Positions 15,964 to 24,934 of a DNA stretch of 55,180 nt are shown here, piece after piece. Source of the stretch: Terriglobales bacterium. GTDB lineage: Bacteria; Acidobacteriota; Terriglobia; Terriglobales; Acidobacteriaceae. The DNA is taken from contig JACPNP010000016.1 of NCBI GenBank assembly GCA_016185365.1, forward strand, positions 1 through 55,180. The letters are read 5' to 3'. Below the pieces are notes generated by a model that was given only the letters and a program-made list of their open reading frames with translations, did no database searches and was not told the origin of the DNA. The translations under genes and the position numbers were made by a program. Numbering within the stretch: position 1 is the stretch's first letter; the number at the start of each line of letters is the position of its first letter.

Positions 15964-15993
15964 TTGGAGACCGTTTCTGTTTCCCACTACAAT
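15964..15993 (+). promoter_or_regulatory. Candidate promoter of the ORF6N gene
   Basis: TTGGAG (15964-15969), an 18-bp spacer and TACAAT (15988-15993). Transcription would start near 16000, which excludes the far-upstream ATG at 15932 and supports a start at 16022 or 16031. Confidence 0.5.
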
Positions 15994-16021
15994 TTCGCTC
16001 ACAAGTCACACGCATTTTCAA

Positions 16022-16561
16022 ATGCGCGAAATGACCCTTGGGGGCTGTTTGGCAAACGCGAATCAAGCGCTTACGAAGACTGTGGAATCCCGTATTTTTC
16101 TGGTTCGTGGCACAAAGGTCATCCTGGACCAGGATTTGGCAGCGATGTATGGAGTCAGCAGCAAGCGATTGAACGAGCAAGTCAAGCGCAACCGGAATCG
16201 ATTCCCACCGGACTTCATGATCCGTCTCACGCCCCAAGAGGCCCGATCTTTGAGGTCGCAGATTGCGACCTCAAACGCGAGGCGTGGTGGCCGCCGCACT
16301 CTCCCCTACGCATTCACCGAACAAGGCGTCGCCATGCTCTCCAGTGTCCTCCGCAGTCCACGGGCAGTCCGTGTGAATATCGAGATCATGCGTGCCTTCG
16401 TACGCCTGCGCCAGATCATCGCCGCCAATGAAGAACTTGGGCGTAAACTGGCTGCCTTGGAGAAGCGCTATGATACGCAATTCAAAGTCGTCTTCGATGC
16501 GATTCGCCGCCTGATGGCCCCGCCGGAGTCACCCCGCAAACGGATCGGATTCCACCGCTGA
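16022..16561 (+). CDS. ORF6N-domain DNA-binding protein
   Basis: About 179 residues. The ORF6N core spans about residues 25-110: VESRIFLVRGTKVILDQDLA, YGVSSKRLNEQVKRNRNRFP, FMIRLTPQEA, SLRSQIATSN, LPYAFTEQGVAMLSSVLRSP and ANIEIMRAFVRLRQ-like (here VNIEIMRAFVRLRQ). ORF6N proteins are phage- and plasmid-associated regulators, often domesticated. A short helical C-terminus ends KRIGFHR. No Shine-Dalgarno is visible before either candidate start. The gene contains a perfect 12-bp-arm palindrome at 16249-16275, and a related palindrome follows the stop codon, which suggests self-binding sites. Flanking genes are chromosomal, so this may be a lone acquired gene. Confidence 0.88.
   Translation: MREMTLGGCLANANQALTKTVESRIFLVRGTKVILDQDLAAMYGVSSKRLNEQVKRNRNRFPPDFMIRLTPQEARSLRSQIATSNARRGGRRTLPYAFTEQGVAMLSSVLRSPRAVRVNIEIMRAFVRLRQIIAANEELGRKLAALEKRYDTQFKVVFDAIRRLMAPPESPRKRIGFHR
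16249..16275. promoter_or_regulatory. Perfect palindrome inside the ORF6N gene
   Basis: TTTGAGGTCGCA (16249-16260), a GAT centre and TGCGACCTCAAA (16264-16275). It encodes SLRSQIATSN. Its sequence echoes the palindrome just past the stop at 16567-16597. Confidence 0.6.
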
Positions 16562-16566
16562 GACCG

Positions 16567-16597
16567 AACTTGAGATCACAATCTGTGACCTCAAGTT
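16567..16597. promoter_or_regulatory. Palindrome after the ORF6N gene (terminator or operator)
   Basis: AACTTGAGATCACA (16567-16580), an ATC centre and TGTGACCTCAAGTT (16584-16597) pair over 14 bp with one mismatch. It is followed only by TCGCT, so termination would be weak. It is related to the internal palindrome by TTGAGNTC/GACCTCAA. Confidence 0.55.
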
Positions 16598-16786
16598 TCG
16601 CTATGACTGTCGTAACCCCGGTCGAGGCAGGTCATTCTTGCCTCAGCCCTGCTCCCGCTCATATACTCGATATTTGGCTTTTGACCGACCAGCCGGTCTG
16701 TGCGCCGGCTGCTTCCGCCTCACCAGCCACGGCCCGGCATCTGGGTAATATCCTGCGACCATCGCCATCACACTTCCGGAGACACA

Positions 16787-18049
<1,263 letters not shown>

Positions 18050-18070
18050 GCGAAAGTGATTTGCGCATAC

Positions 18071-18092
18071 AGGCCGTCCTTCGGGACGGCCT
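18071..18092. terminator. UUCG-loop hairpin after gdhA, probably a bidirectional terminator
   Basis: AGGCCGTCC (18071-18079), a TTCG loop and GGACGGCCT (18084-18092). The T-run is weak on the plus strand (GATTTCTGG). It lies between gdhA and the convergent 55-residue gene and may serve both. Confidence 0.65.
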
Positions 18093-18126
18093 GATTTCTG
18101 GTTCGAAGTCTTGATTGTCGCGGCGG

Positions 18127-18294
18127 CTACGAGCCGAACTTCTCAGCACCGTCTGGATTCGACGTGATTGGCCGCGGACCCTCATCAGGGGAGAACGCCT
18201 CGATGTCCTGCCGGAAGGTGATGGCGATGACCACCACCGACCCCACCAGTCCGGCCAGGAACATCCACGTCAGGATCTGTGACAAAACTCTCAT
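18127..18294 (-). CDS. Small single-pass membrane protein (55 aa)
   Basis: Reading leftward from ATG 18294 gives MRVLSQILTWMFLAGLVGSV, then VVIAITFRQDIEAFSPDEGP and RPITSNPDGAEKFGS. Residues 7-27 form one clear hydrophobic helix; the tail is acidic and Pro-rich, with no cysteine or further helix. Codon use is GC-rich at third positions (GTG, CTG, ATC), as expected for a real gene here. No strong Shine-Dalgarno is present. The stop lies 35 bp from the gdhA terminator hairpin. The function is unknown; it resembles other short anchor-plus-tail proteins. It is easily missed because of its size. Confidence 0.6.
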   Translation of the reverse strand: MRVLSQILTWMFLAGLVGSVVVIAITFRQDIEAFSPDEGPRPITSNPDGAEKFGS

Positions 18295-18408
18295 GGAAGA
18301 AGCGAACGGAACATTCTCCGATCCGCTCCTTCTACGTTAGCCGCCGGCACATTAGGAAATCATAAGGAAGTCCTCAGGATTTCGTTACGTCCGTGGTGGG
18401 TCCGGCCC

Positions 18409-18906
18409 TTATCCCACGCCGATCAGCGCGCTGCGGCGCTCCAGCAGGGTCACGTCCTTCCACCGGCCGTGCAACTCCGCCACGCGCTCGCGGATCCCCA
18501 CCTCGCGGAAGCCAAAGCGTGTGTGCAGCCGGATGCTGGCCTGGTTCTCGGGAAAGATCCCGGCCTGCAGCATCCAGATGCCGTTCTTCTCCGCCGAGGA
18601 GATCAGCGTCCACAGCAGCGAGCGCCCTACGCCTTGCTGGCGGTGCGTGTCCGCCACATAGACACTCACTTCGGCCACGCCCGCGTAGGCCGCGCGTCCC
18701 GAGACCGGGGACAACGCGGCCCAACCGATCAGCGCGCCCTCATCGCGCACCACCCAGCGGCTGTGCCGGTGATGGATGGCGTCCCACTTGTCCCAACCCG
18801 GCGACTCGGTCTCAAAGGTCGCGATCCCGGTGGAGATCCCTTGCAGGTAAATGCGCTCCACTTCGGGCCAGTCTGCCGCCTGCATCGGTTCCGTACGCCA
18901 ATCCAT
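18409..18906 (-). CDS. GNAT N-acetyltransferase, phosphinothricin acetyltransferase-like
   Basis: 165 residues. It starts MDWRTEPMQAADWPEVERIY and follows the PAT subfamily: GISTGIATFETESPGWDKWD, WVVRDEGALIGWAALSPVSGR, AYAGVAEVSVYVADTHRQQG with acetyl-CoA loop QQGVGRSL, GIFPENQASIRLHTRFGFRE and ELHGRWKDVTLLERRS. This subgroup acetylates phosphinothricin, methionine sulfoximine or similar amino-acid analogues; the real substrate is unknown. ATG 18906 follows a G-rich GGGGGG box; the longer frame to 19062 does not match the family. It is divergent from pgsA. Confidence 0.9.
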   Translation of the reverse strand: MDWRTEPMQAADWPEVERIYLQGISTGIATFETESPGWDKWDAIHHRHSRWVVRDEGALIGWAALSPVSGRAAYAGVAEVSVYVADTHRQQGVGRSLLWTLISSAEKNGIWMLQAGIFPENQASIRLHTRFGFREVGIRERVAELHGRWKDVTLLERRSALIGVG

Positions 18907-19079
18907 TCGCCCCCCGGCACTTCGGGGTGAAGCATAGCAATCAAGTTCCGGGACAAGCCGGGAATGTGACGTGGTGTCCAGCGGCTTCGCGCGCGGGACG
19001 AACCGTCTGGCCCGCTCTGTCGTTCTTCCCGCCGTGCCGGCGGAGCGGGCGGCTATAATCAAGGGTCAGCGCCCCCGCC

Positions 19080-19715
19080 GTGAACCTGCCGAACTACCTC
19101 ACGTTGAGCCGCATCGCAGCCGTGCCGCTGCTCATCTTCCTGCTTTCCCCCAAACTGCCCTGGTTCGCCGAACACTGGCACATGCTCTGGCTGGAGGTGC
19201 CGGGCACGCGCGAGTTCCTGGCCGCGACCGTGTTCATCCTCGCCTCCATCACCGACGGACTGCTCATGGTCGCGGGCGCGTTCATCGCGCTGGTGCAGTT
19301 CAATCCCAGCGTGGTGCCCGCGTGGATCGCCGTGCTGGTCATCGCCCGCGAGTTCCTGGTGAGCGGCCTGCGCTCCATCGCCGCCCAACAGGGCTTCACC
19401 ATCGAGGCCAGCGAGCTGGGAAAACTGAAGATGGTGGTGCAGATCGTGGCCATCGTCGCGGCCATATTGCACCGTCACTGGCTGTGGCTGGAGGTGCCGG
19501 TGGTGCGTTGGGACCTGGACGTGGAGCTGATCGCGCGCACCGCCATGTGGTTCATGGTGGGCATCTCGCTGATCTCGGCGTTCGATTACTTCGCCGGCTT
19601 CTGGCGCAAGATCGACCACAGCGTGCAACGCTCGCGCAAGCGCCGCACCTTCATCCTCTCGCGGCGGAAGAAAGCGGCCCAGGCGGAAGAGCCGAGTTCG
19701 GCGCCGGTGGAATGA
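19080..19715 (+). CDS. PgsA-like CDP-alcohol phosphatidyltransferase lacking its catalytic core
   Basis: 211 residues, GTG start, with a consensus -10 TATAAT at 19054-19059. The N-terminus MNLPNYLTLSRIAAVPLLIF and the later VPAWIAVLVIAREFLVSGLR, SIAAQQGFTIEASELGKLKM and VGISLISAFDYFAGF match phosphatidylglycerophosphate synthase. The family's active-site motif Dx2DGx2ARx8Gx3Dx3D should follow FILASITD. Here Asp59 is followed at once by GLLMVAGAFIALV, the segment that normally comes after the motif. About 25 residues, including three catalytic Asp and the Arg, are missing in frame, with the junction near 19256. The protein should be inactive unless this is an assembly error. A basic C-terminal tail (RKRRTFILSRRKK) is intact. 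Confidence 0.8.
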   Translation: MNLPNYLTLSRIAAVPLLIFLLSPKLPWFAEHWHMLWLEVPGTREFLAATVFILASITDGLLMVAGAFIALVQFNPSVVPAWIAVLVIAREFLVSGLRSIAAQQGFTIEASELGKLKMVVQIVAIVAAILHRHWLWLEVPVVRWDLDVELIARTAMWFMVGISLISAFDYFAGFWRKIDHSVQRSRKRRTFILSRRKKAAQAEEPSSAPVE

Positions 19716-19716
19716 A

Positions 19717-19790
19717 GTCGGCAGTCGTTAGTCGGTAGTCGTTAGTCGGTAGTCGCTAGTCGTTGGGAAAAGCAATCAACCCCTGCTGTC
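19717..19790. repeat. TAGTCGGTAGTCGT repeat array, copy 1
   Basis: Five or more GTCGNTAGTCGGTA-like units (19720-19762) run into TTGGGAAAAGCAATCAACCCC. A second copy with the same tail is at 20255-20299. The 1.2-kb gap 19716-20916 has no intact gene; it holds this repeat, a REP-like hairpin, an IS481 relic, an AT-rich island (20450-20560) and one arm of the M48-flanking inverted repeat. Confidence 0.65.
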
Positions 19791-20044
19791 AGCTGCCGGC
19801 TTCCGGCTGCCAGCTGTCAGAAAACCCGGAGTCAAAACCGTTCACCACTGAGTCACAGAGGCGCGGAGAAAACCAAACCGTCCTGAACGCAACTATCGAG
19901 ACTCAAAACAACTGCGTTTCAAGTCGCGCAGCGACGGCCTACAGGATGATCACGGTCTACCTCGGATCACATTTGCAAATGCGCCGCTAGGGGTGACCCA
20001 TCAAGCTCCGGCTCGAGGGTCGAGCCCCGCAACGGGGCGGAATA

Positions 20045-20115
20045 CATTAGCCCAGGGCGGAAGCCCTGGGTAGGCCACCCCAAAAATCCCGAGTCCGCTT
20101 TAGCGGACGGCACGA
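20045..20115. repeat. Paired REP-like hairpins
   Basis: CCCAGGGC-GGAA-GCCCTGGG (20044-20068 region) and GTCCGCTTTAGCGGAC (20093-20108) lie in tandem. The second arm type (CCGCTTTAGCGG) is close to CCCGCTAAAGCGGG at 22438 and 22593. Confidence 0.55.
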
Positions 20116-20151
20116 ATTTTCAAAGAGCAGCCTAAGGACTTACCTCAGGGG

Positions 20152-20263
20152 CTAAATGTGGTGTCTCAACAGGTTGTTCCCCATCAGGCGGGAGCGGCTG
20201 ATGGGTGGTGATTGGCCGAGACTAGCATGGGGACGGTGCCAGTTGTACTGGTGAAACCAGTCG
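20152..20263 (-). pseudogene. IS481-family transposase remnant (C-terminal end only)
   Basis: Reading leftward from about 20263 to a TAG at 20152-20154 gives DWFHQYNWHRPHASLGQSPP, then ISRSRLMGNNLLRHHI. The YNWHRPHxSLGxxPPISR...NNLLRxH ending is characteristic of IS481-type integrase-core transposases. Upstream coding sequence is absent: the fragment begins where the TAGTCGGTAGTCG repeat (20258-20280) starts. It is a dead relic of about 37 codons and marks past insertion activity here. Confidence 0.75.
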
Positions 20264-20300
20264 TTAGTCGGTAGTCGTTGGGAAAAGCAATCGACCCCAG
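20255..20300. repeat. TAGTCGGTAGTCGT repeat, copy 2
   Basis: CAGTCGTTAGTCGGTAGTCG followed by TTGGGAAAAGCAATCGACCCC, matching 19745-19786 almost base for base. The two copies bracket the hairpins and the IS481 relic as ~510-bp-apart direct repeats. Confidence 0.7.
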
Positions 20301-20646
20301 CTACCAGCTACCGGCTACCGGACCACAGAGAGGCGTGGATCAGGCAAGTTTCGCGCCCCGCGCCCCGCAATTCGCAAATCACAAATCGTACCTGGGGTAC
20401 CCCCTCCCCCTCCTATCCAATGGAATCAACGATTTACGCCCCAATCGATTTGTAAAATATTGATCCTAAGCGGTTTATACGTAAAATCGGACTTCCAAAG
20501 GACTTAATGGATTATTGCTTATTGATATAGTATAGAATCACAATATTACCATGATGTGCGGGAGGCGTCAAGGGGAAAATAGCGCTAAGTCGTGAGTTTT
20601 GAGTGTTGAGTCATGAGGAGGAAGTCGTCCGGACCGGGGTAAGCTG

Positions 20647-20738
20647 GCCCGCCCTGTCGCGCAAGAACGGCGCGACAAGGACGGGGCAACCGCGTGAGTG
20701 GAGGTAGAGTAAGTAATAGGGTGGGCCAGCCCCCACCC
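20647..20738. repeat. Left arm of a ~92-bp inverted repeat bracketing the M48 protease gene
   Basis: GCCCGCCCTGTCGCGC ... GCGCGACAAGGACGGGGCAA ... GGAGGTAGAGTAAGTAA ... GTGGGCCAGCCCCC. Its reverse complement lies at 22222-22311 with roughly 80% identity by eye. Each arm can itself fold through CTGTCGCGC/GCGCGACA(A)G. Confidence 0.7.
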
Positions 20739-20916
20739 GAGTTTATCGGGTCGATAGACTTCAATTCTTCAGGCTTACAGCTTGCGTCAGTAACACGCGA
20801 ATTCACTACGAACCTTGCGCTCATAAGCTACTGGAGCACTTATTCAGGCGATCTGGAAAATGAAGCCGCAGTGGGAATCGTCACTAAACAATGAAGGAGT
20901 ACAAGGTCTTGAGACT

Positions 20917-22194
20917 TCACTTTATTTCCAATTTGAATTTGTCGGGGCCTTCATCAAGGACAACGAATTGATATTCCCTTCTGATTCCCTTGTATTCACC
21001 CACTAATGTGTGCGGACCAAGCCCAAGTGACAACTTCAGTTTTCCAGGCGCAAAGCTGTCGCCGTCAAGCCACCCGGAAGCTTCTTTCGGCTTAAGCTCA
21101 AGCTGAACCACGCGTGAAAGTCTCTTCTCCTCCAGGGTAAGATTTCCTGCCGCAATCCGCTGTATGGTTTCAAGTCTTGCGGGATACCAACGAGTAAATT
21201 GCTGATAACGCTGCGTCGTTTGACGTTGTGGAAGTTCAAGCAGCTTTCGTGGCGGGCCATTTGCAACCGACCAAGCAGCCGCTTGCATTTTTGAGACGCG
21301 CAATAACAGTTGCGGATGATCTGAACAGAGACTCTCGGTCCAGCCTCCCGGAAAACTAGCTCCAGGAAATGCGGCTAGCCACTGCAAACTTCTGGCCATT
21401 GTATTGGGATCTCCCGTGACTCGATAAGCCAGCCATGCACCTAATTCATCTGCATCTGATTCATACTGCTGTTGGCGTTGAGATCCGAGCATGACCTCCG
21501 ACCCAAGAAATGCTGCCGCCCTAAAAAACGCTGCAAACCGAGAGCCCTTTTTCCCTGTCGAGATTAGCTGCTCATATTCTTTGATTTCTCGAATGCCAGA
21601 CTCAATGTAATCTTCACAGCCTAGAACAAGGGGGCTGACATCGGGATGGCCGAGAATATTGTGGGCCGTTTCATGGGCGAGAACCCCAACCAATCCATTC
21701 TCTCTTGGTGACGTAATGGTTAACGAACCTAGATAATACCTAGCTTGCTGACCCGAGATCCCCAATCGGGTAAGCAAGGATTCCGGATTCAAGTACCACT
21801 CAACCAATCCCACATGTAGGGTCACGTTTTGCCCGGTGGCAAACGCATTTAGATCCGAATTAGAAGACAGATGCACTTTCTGTTCAACACCAGTCATTCC
21901 AACCTGTGAAAGGATTTTGTCAGAGTTCGCTTTTAGAAACTGTTCAAGCCTTGGTGCAACAGTCATGGGAACGCTTCGTAATATCTCATCTTCGATCATT
22001 GCGTGGGCGGCGTTGAAATCTTCAGGACGTGCAGCCAGAGCTTGACATGCCGCTTCGTTTGTTTTGTAGCGGCGCTGGATTGCGAACCCAACCTTGGCTG
22101 CCCAATCACATTGCGGGATGGCAGCTGATTCAAGTATTAGGGCGAAAACAACCAACACCGTCACTTTGCGCAGGGTAGTCGGCCTACGAATCAT
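20917..22194 (-). CDS. Secreted M48-like zinc metalloprotease
   Basis: 425 residues. A hydrophobic N-terminus (TVLVVFALILESAAIPQC) suggests a signal peptide or anchor. GVLAHETAHNILGHPD carries the HExxH zinc motif, and YESDADELGAWLAYR provides the third-ligand Glu and ExxxD arrangement of M48 peptidases. The C-terminal 90 residues look like a small beta domain (PGKLKLSLGLGPHTLVGEYKGIRREY). ATG 22194 follows GGGAG; an in-frame GTG at 22206 is less likely. Third-position GC is clearly lower than in neighbours, and ~92-bp inverted repeats lie on both sides, so acquisition as a unit is likely. The physiological substrate is unknown. Confidence 0.85.
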   Translation of the reverse strand: MIRRPTTLRKVTVLVVFALILESAAIPQCDWAAKVGFAIQRRYKTNEAACQALAARPEDFNAAHAMIEDEILRSVPMTVAPRLEQFLKANSDKILSQVGMTGVEQKVHLSSNSDLNAFATGQNVTLHVGLVEWYLNPESLLTRLGISGQQARYYLGSLTITSPRENGLVGVLAHETAHNILGHPDVSPLVLGCEDYIESGIREIKEYEQLISTGKKGSRFAAFFRAAAFLGSEVMLGSQRQQQYESDADELGAWLAYRVTGDPNTMARSLQWLAAFPGASFPGGWTESLCSDHPQLLLRVSKMQAAAWSVANGPPRKLLELPQRQTTQRYQQFTRWYPARLETIQRIAAGNLTLEEKRLSRVVQLELKPKEASGWLDGDSFAPGKLKLSLGLGPHTLVGEYKGIRREYQFVVLDEGPDKFKLEIK

Positions 22195-22221
22195 TCTCTC
22201 TCCCACTTGTCCTTTGCTTTA

Positions 22222-22311
22222 GGGGGCTGGCCCAACCTTTTACTCGCTCTACCTCTACACTTGAGGTTGCCCCGCCCTTGTCGCGCGGGTCCATGGCGCG
22301 ACAGGGTGGGG
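22222..22311. repeat. Right arm of the inverted repeat bracketing the M48 protease gene
   Basis: GGGGGCTGGCCCAACC ... CGCTCTACCTCTACACTTGA ... GGTTGCCCCGCCCTTGTCGC ... GCGCGACAGGGTGGGG. It is the reverse complement of 20647-20738 with about one in five positions changed and starts 28 bp upstream of the protease ATG. Confidence 0.7.
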
Positions 22312-22383
22312 ACGTCATAATCCTTCGTCCGCCATTCCGGAACAGACCCGTTCGTTTTTCCACGACCGATTCTAGCGAGATTG

Positions 22384-22610
22384 GGCGGGTGTCGCGGGAA
22401 ATTCGACATCGTGTTCCGTTTTCGGAACAAGCGTGCCGCCCGCTAAAGCGGGCTCGGACTCTTCCGGAACCTGGGAACATCAGGCTGAAGCCTGGATGTA
22501 CCCTGCGAGAGCGATCTTCGTGGACCGGAGTCTGCCATCGGCGGGTGTCGCGGAAAATCAACATCGTGCTCCGTTTTCGGAACAAGCGTGCCGCCCGCTA
22601 AAGCGGGCTC
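22384..22610. repeat. Direct repeat of ~72 bp (two copies) containing two palindromes
   Basis: Copies at 22384-22455 and 22540-22610 share GCGGGTGTCGCGG, GACATCGTG/AACATCGTG, TTCCGTTTTCGGAACAAGCG and TGCCGCCCGCTAAAGCGGGC. Each contains the GTTCCG palindrome and the CCCGCTAAAGCGGG hairpin. The 800-bp gap 22195-22999 has no credible gene. Between the copies lies CAGGCTGAAGCCTG, and after them CCCGGCACTCACGTGCCGGG (22634-22655). Confidence 0.65.
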
Positions 22611-22937
22611 AGGTGGGCGGTGGATGATCCGAGCCCCGGCACTCACGTGCCGGGCTACTCAAGTGTCGTTGCTGCGCGACTCGAGATGTTTCATCGCATC
22701 ACGATCCTCGGGGCCGATCGGGCGGGGTTTGAAGTCCTCCGCGACTCCGTGCCTCCGTGGTGAGAAAGACCAGTTTCACGTTTCGAGTTTCACGTTTCAC
22801 GAAAGAACAGCAGCAGGTTCTTCGGCGCACAATTCGCGCTTCAGAATGACACCACAAAGGAAGAAAGGTCCCCTTGCGGGAGCCTTTGTTCGTCCTTGAT
22901 GCGGCACAAGTTGGCCTCATGTCGTCTTCATGAACGC

Positions 22938-22977
22938 AAAAAGGAAAAGCCCCACGTTAGCTCTGCGAACGTGGGGC
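22938..22977 (-). terminator. Intrinsic terminator of the OmpA-like gene
   Basis: GCCCCACGTT (22949-22958) and AACGTGGGGC (22968-22977) form a perfect 10-bp stem. On the minus strand it is followed by TTTTCCTTTTTGCG. It lies 22 bp past the gene's stop codon. Confidence 0.85.
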
Positions 22978-22999
22978 ACCCAGAACGTGGAACACCAAA

Positions 23000-24649
23000 C
23001 TACGATTTCGGTTTCGGCTTAGGCACCGTGGTCGGCGCGGGCGCTTTGGCCGCGGGCTTGGCGGCGGGTTTGGCCATCGGCTTCGCGGGCACGACCTTGG
23101 CCGGAGGCGCGGCCACCGGGGTGATCTTGGGCAGTGGCGCGCCGGCGGGGACGAACCAGAGATCGGCCTTGCGTCCGCCGAGCCCGGCGTCCGCGGTCTG
23201 CAGGCGTCCGGTGTCGATGCCCTTGTCCGTGGCCAGATAGCTGCGCGCGTTGTTGGCGCGGGCGGAGGCCAGGCGCGCGGACTCGCCTTCATTCACGTGG
23301 CCCACCAGCATCACGCTGCTGCCCGCGTTCTGCTGCAGGCGCAGGGCGATGCCGTCGAGCACGGCCTTGGCGCGGTTGTCCACATAGGCGCTGTTGTTCT
23401 TGAAGGCGATGTCGCCCGCGGGAGAGGCTTGCGCGACCGGGGCGCGCTCGATGCCCACCCGGGTCATGGCGCTGGCGGTCAGGTTGCGGTCATCGCTGAC
23501 GGTGGTGGTGATGTTGGCGGCGCCGGGGCGGGCGTTGCGCGCGTCCAGCGTGGCCACATCGTTGCGCGAATTCACCGCGCCGTTATCAGCGGACCAGGTG
23601 AAGCTCAGCGGACGCCCATCCGGGCTATCCGCATTGCAGCGCACGGCCGCGGTCTCACCCACGCGGATGGTGGCCGGAGTGACGGCGCAGGTGATGGTCG
23701 GCTTGTTCATCACTGGCTCCGGCTCCGGAGGCAGCGGCGGAAGTTCATCCATCATCTCCACGCCGTCGCCGACCTGCACGCCTTCCCAGCTGCGGGTGAC
23801 CAGCGCGGTGGCGGTGGTGGGCGTGGTGTAGAGCACCATCAATTCCGCGATGGACTTGCGCGGGAACTCGCCCACGCGCGCTTTGGGGAACTTCTGCGGG
23901 TCCTTCCGGGTCGGCTCGAGCACGGAGGCTTTGTAGGGCATGCCGGATGACGTGTCCTTGTAGAGCGAATCATAGGTCCTGGTGACGCGGAAATAATCGC
24001 CGGCCTTCACCCCCTGGTTGCTGCCCACGTTCAGATAGATCTTGTTGCTCTTATCGCCCGCGAGGACGTCGAAATCCTTGCCCATCAGGATCTTTCCGGT
24101 GGTGCGTCCGTTGGGAACGGCCCACAGGTCGAAGGGGACCTCGCGGCGATACTGCGGGGTCTCGCGCGAGCTGAACGATGTGGTGATGTCGCCGGGGAAG
24201 ATGGCATCGCAACTGAACTCCACTTTGGCCACGGCGACCGCGCCGCGCACATCCACCACGGTGGCGCGCCCGACTTCCTGGTACGGCGTGCCCGCGGCCC
24301 GGGCGGCGGCGAATTCACCCTTGACGATCTCATACCGGGTCACGTTCTTCACCGGACGAAGGACGCTGAGCGTCTGCCCTTTCTCATAGGAGCCGCCGGT
24401 GAGATAGATGTGATCATTGGTCGAATACAAGGTCTGGAAGGGCGAGTCCCAGGCCCCGGCGACGTAAGACGTCTTGGCGATGGGCGCGGCTGAGATGAAG
24501 CCCGAGCAGTACATATCGTTCTCGGTCGGCGCGGTCACTCTGGCCTTGAGATTGGTGCGGGCGATCTCCGGCGCCGGGGCAGCCTGCTGCGCGGCCAGCG
24601 CCGCGGTCAGGACGAACATCAATAAAAGCGCAAAGCCCGATCTCTTCAT
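23000..24649 (-). CDS. Exported OmpA-like cell-wall-associated protein
   Basis: 549 residues. A signal peptide (MKRSGFALLLMFVLTAALAA) leads a ~300-residue region with DVLAGDKSNKIYLNVGSNQG and VKAGDYFRVTRTYDSL, reminiscent of SH3/FlgT-type C-terminal folds. An Ig-like segment (TCAVTPATIRVGETAAVRCN, then DGRPLSFTWSADNG) follows, then an OmpA-like domain (IAFKNNSAYVDNRAKAVLDG, then VMLVGHVNEGESARLASARA). An Ala/Pro/Lys tail ends the protein. OmpA-like domains bind peptidoglycan. ATG 24649 has GGAGG 5 nt upstream; the longer frame to 24766 lacks support. It is monocistronic with a strong terminator. Confidence 0.86.
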   Translation of the reverse strand: MKRSGFALLLMFVLTAALAAQQAAPAPEIARTNLKARVTAPTENDMYCSGFISAAPIAKTSYVAGAWDSPFQTLYSTNDHIYLTGGSYEKGQTLSVLRPVKNVTRYEIVKGEFAAARAAGTPYQEVGRATVVDVRGAVAVAKVEFSCDAIFPGDITTSFSSRETPQYRREVPFDLWAVPNGRTTGKILMGKDFDVLAGDKSNKIYLNVGSNQGVKAGDYFRVTRTYDSLYKDTSSGMPYKASVLEPTRKDPQKFPKARVGEFPRKSIAELMVLYTTPTTATALVTRSWEGVQVGDGVEMMDELPPLPPEPEPVMNKPTITCAVTPATIRVGETAAVRCNADSPDGRPLSFTWSADNGAVNSRNDVATLDARNARPGAANITTTVSDDRNLTASAMTRVGIERAPVAQASPAGDIAFKNNSAYVDNRAKAVLDGIALRLQQNAGSSVMLVGHVNEGESARLASARANNARSYLATDKGIDTGRLQTADAGLGGRKADLWFVPAGAPLPKITPVAAPPAKVVPAKPMAKPAAKPAAKAPAPTTVPKPKPKS

Positions 24650-24934
24650 GATTCCTCCAGTCACGCTCACATCCGGCCGCGATGTTGCACGCCGGATGGG
24701 GCCGGGCGCAAGCCGAGCTCCGGCCGAACGCCATCCCGTGACAATCACCCGATTGGAACGTAGCAAAGCCTTGGGGTCGGGTCAACATTCTAGCTGTTAA
24801 CCAGTCTTATACGCGGGAAATCCGTAACCCCATGGCGGCAAAGGGAGATAACCAAAGTCCGTGTCCCTTTTCCGGAACGGTTGCATCTATTCCTTCAGGC
24901 TTGTATGATTCGCGGTCGAATCGTCCTATAGAAA

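Noticed and set aside
18270-18345. 7-codon upstream ORF (SD GGAG) ending ATGA at the 55-aa start
   Set aside because: It could be a coupling leader, but a match this short is easily fortuitous and nothing else supports it.
20450-20560. AT-rich island as an origin or att site
   Set aside because: No DnaA boxes, iterons or duplicated target could be recognised; it shares only ATTGATATAG with the S24 operator region.
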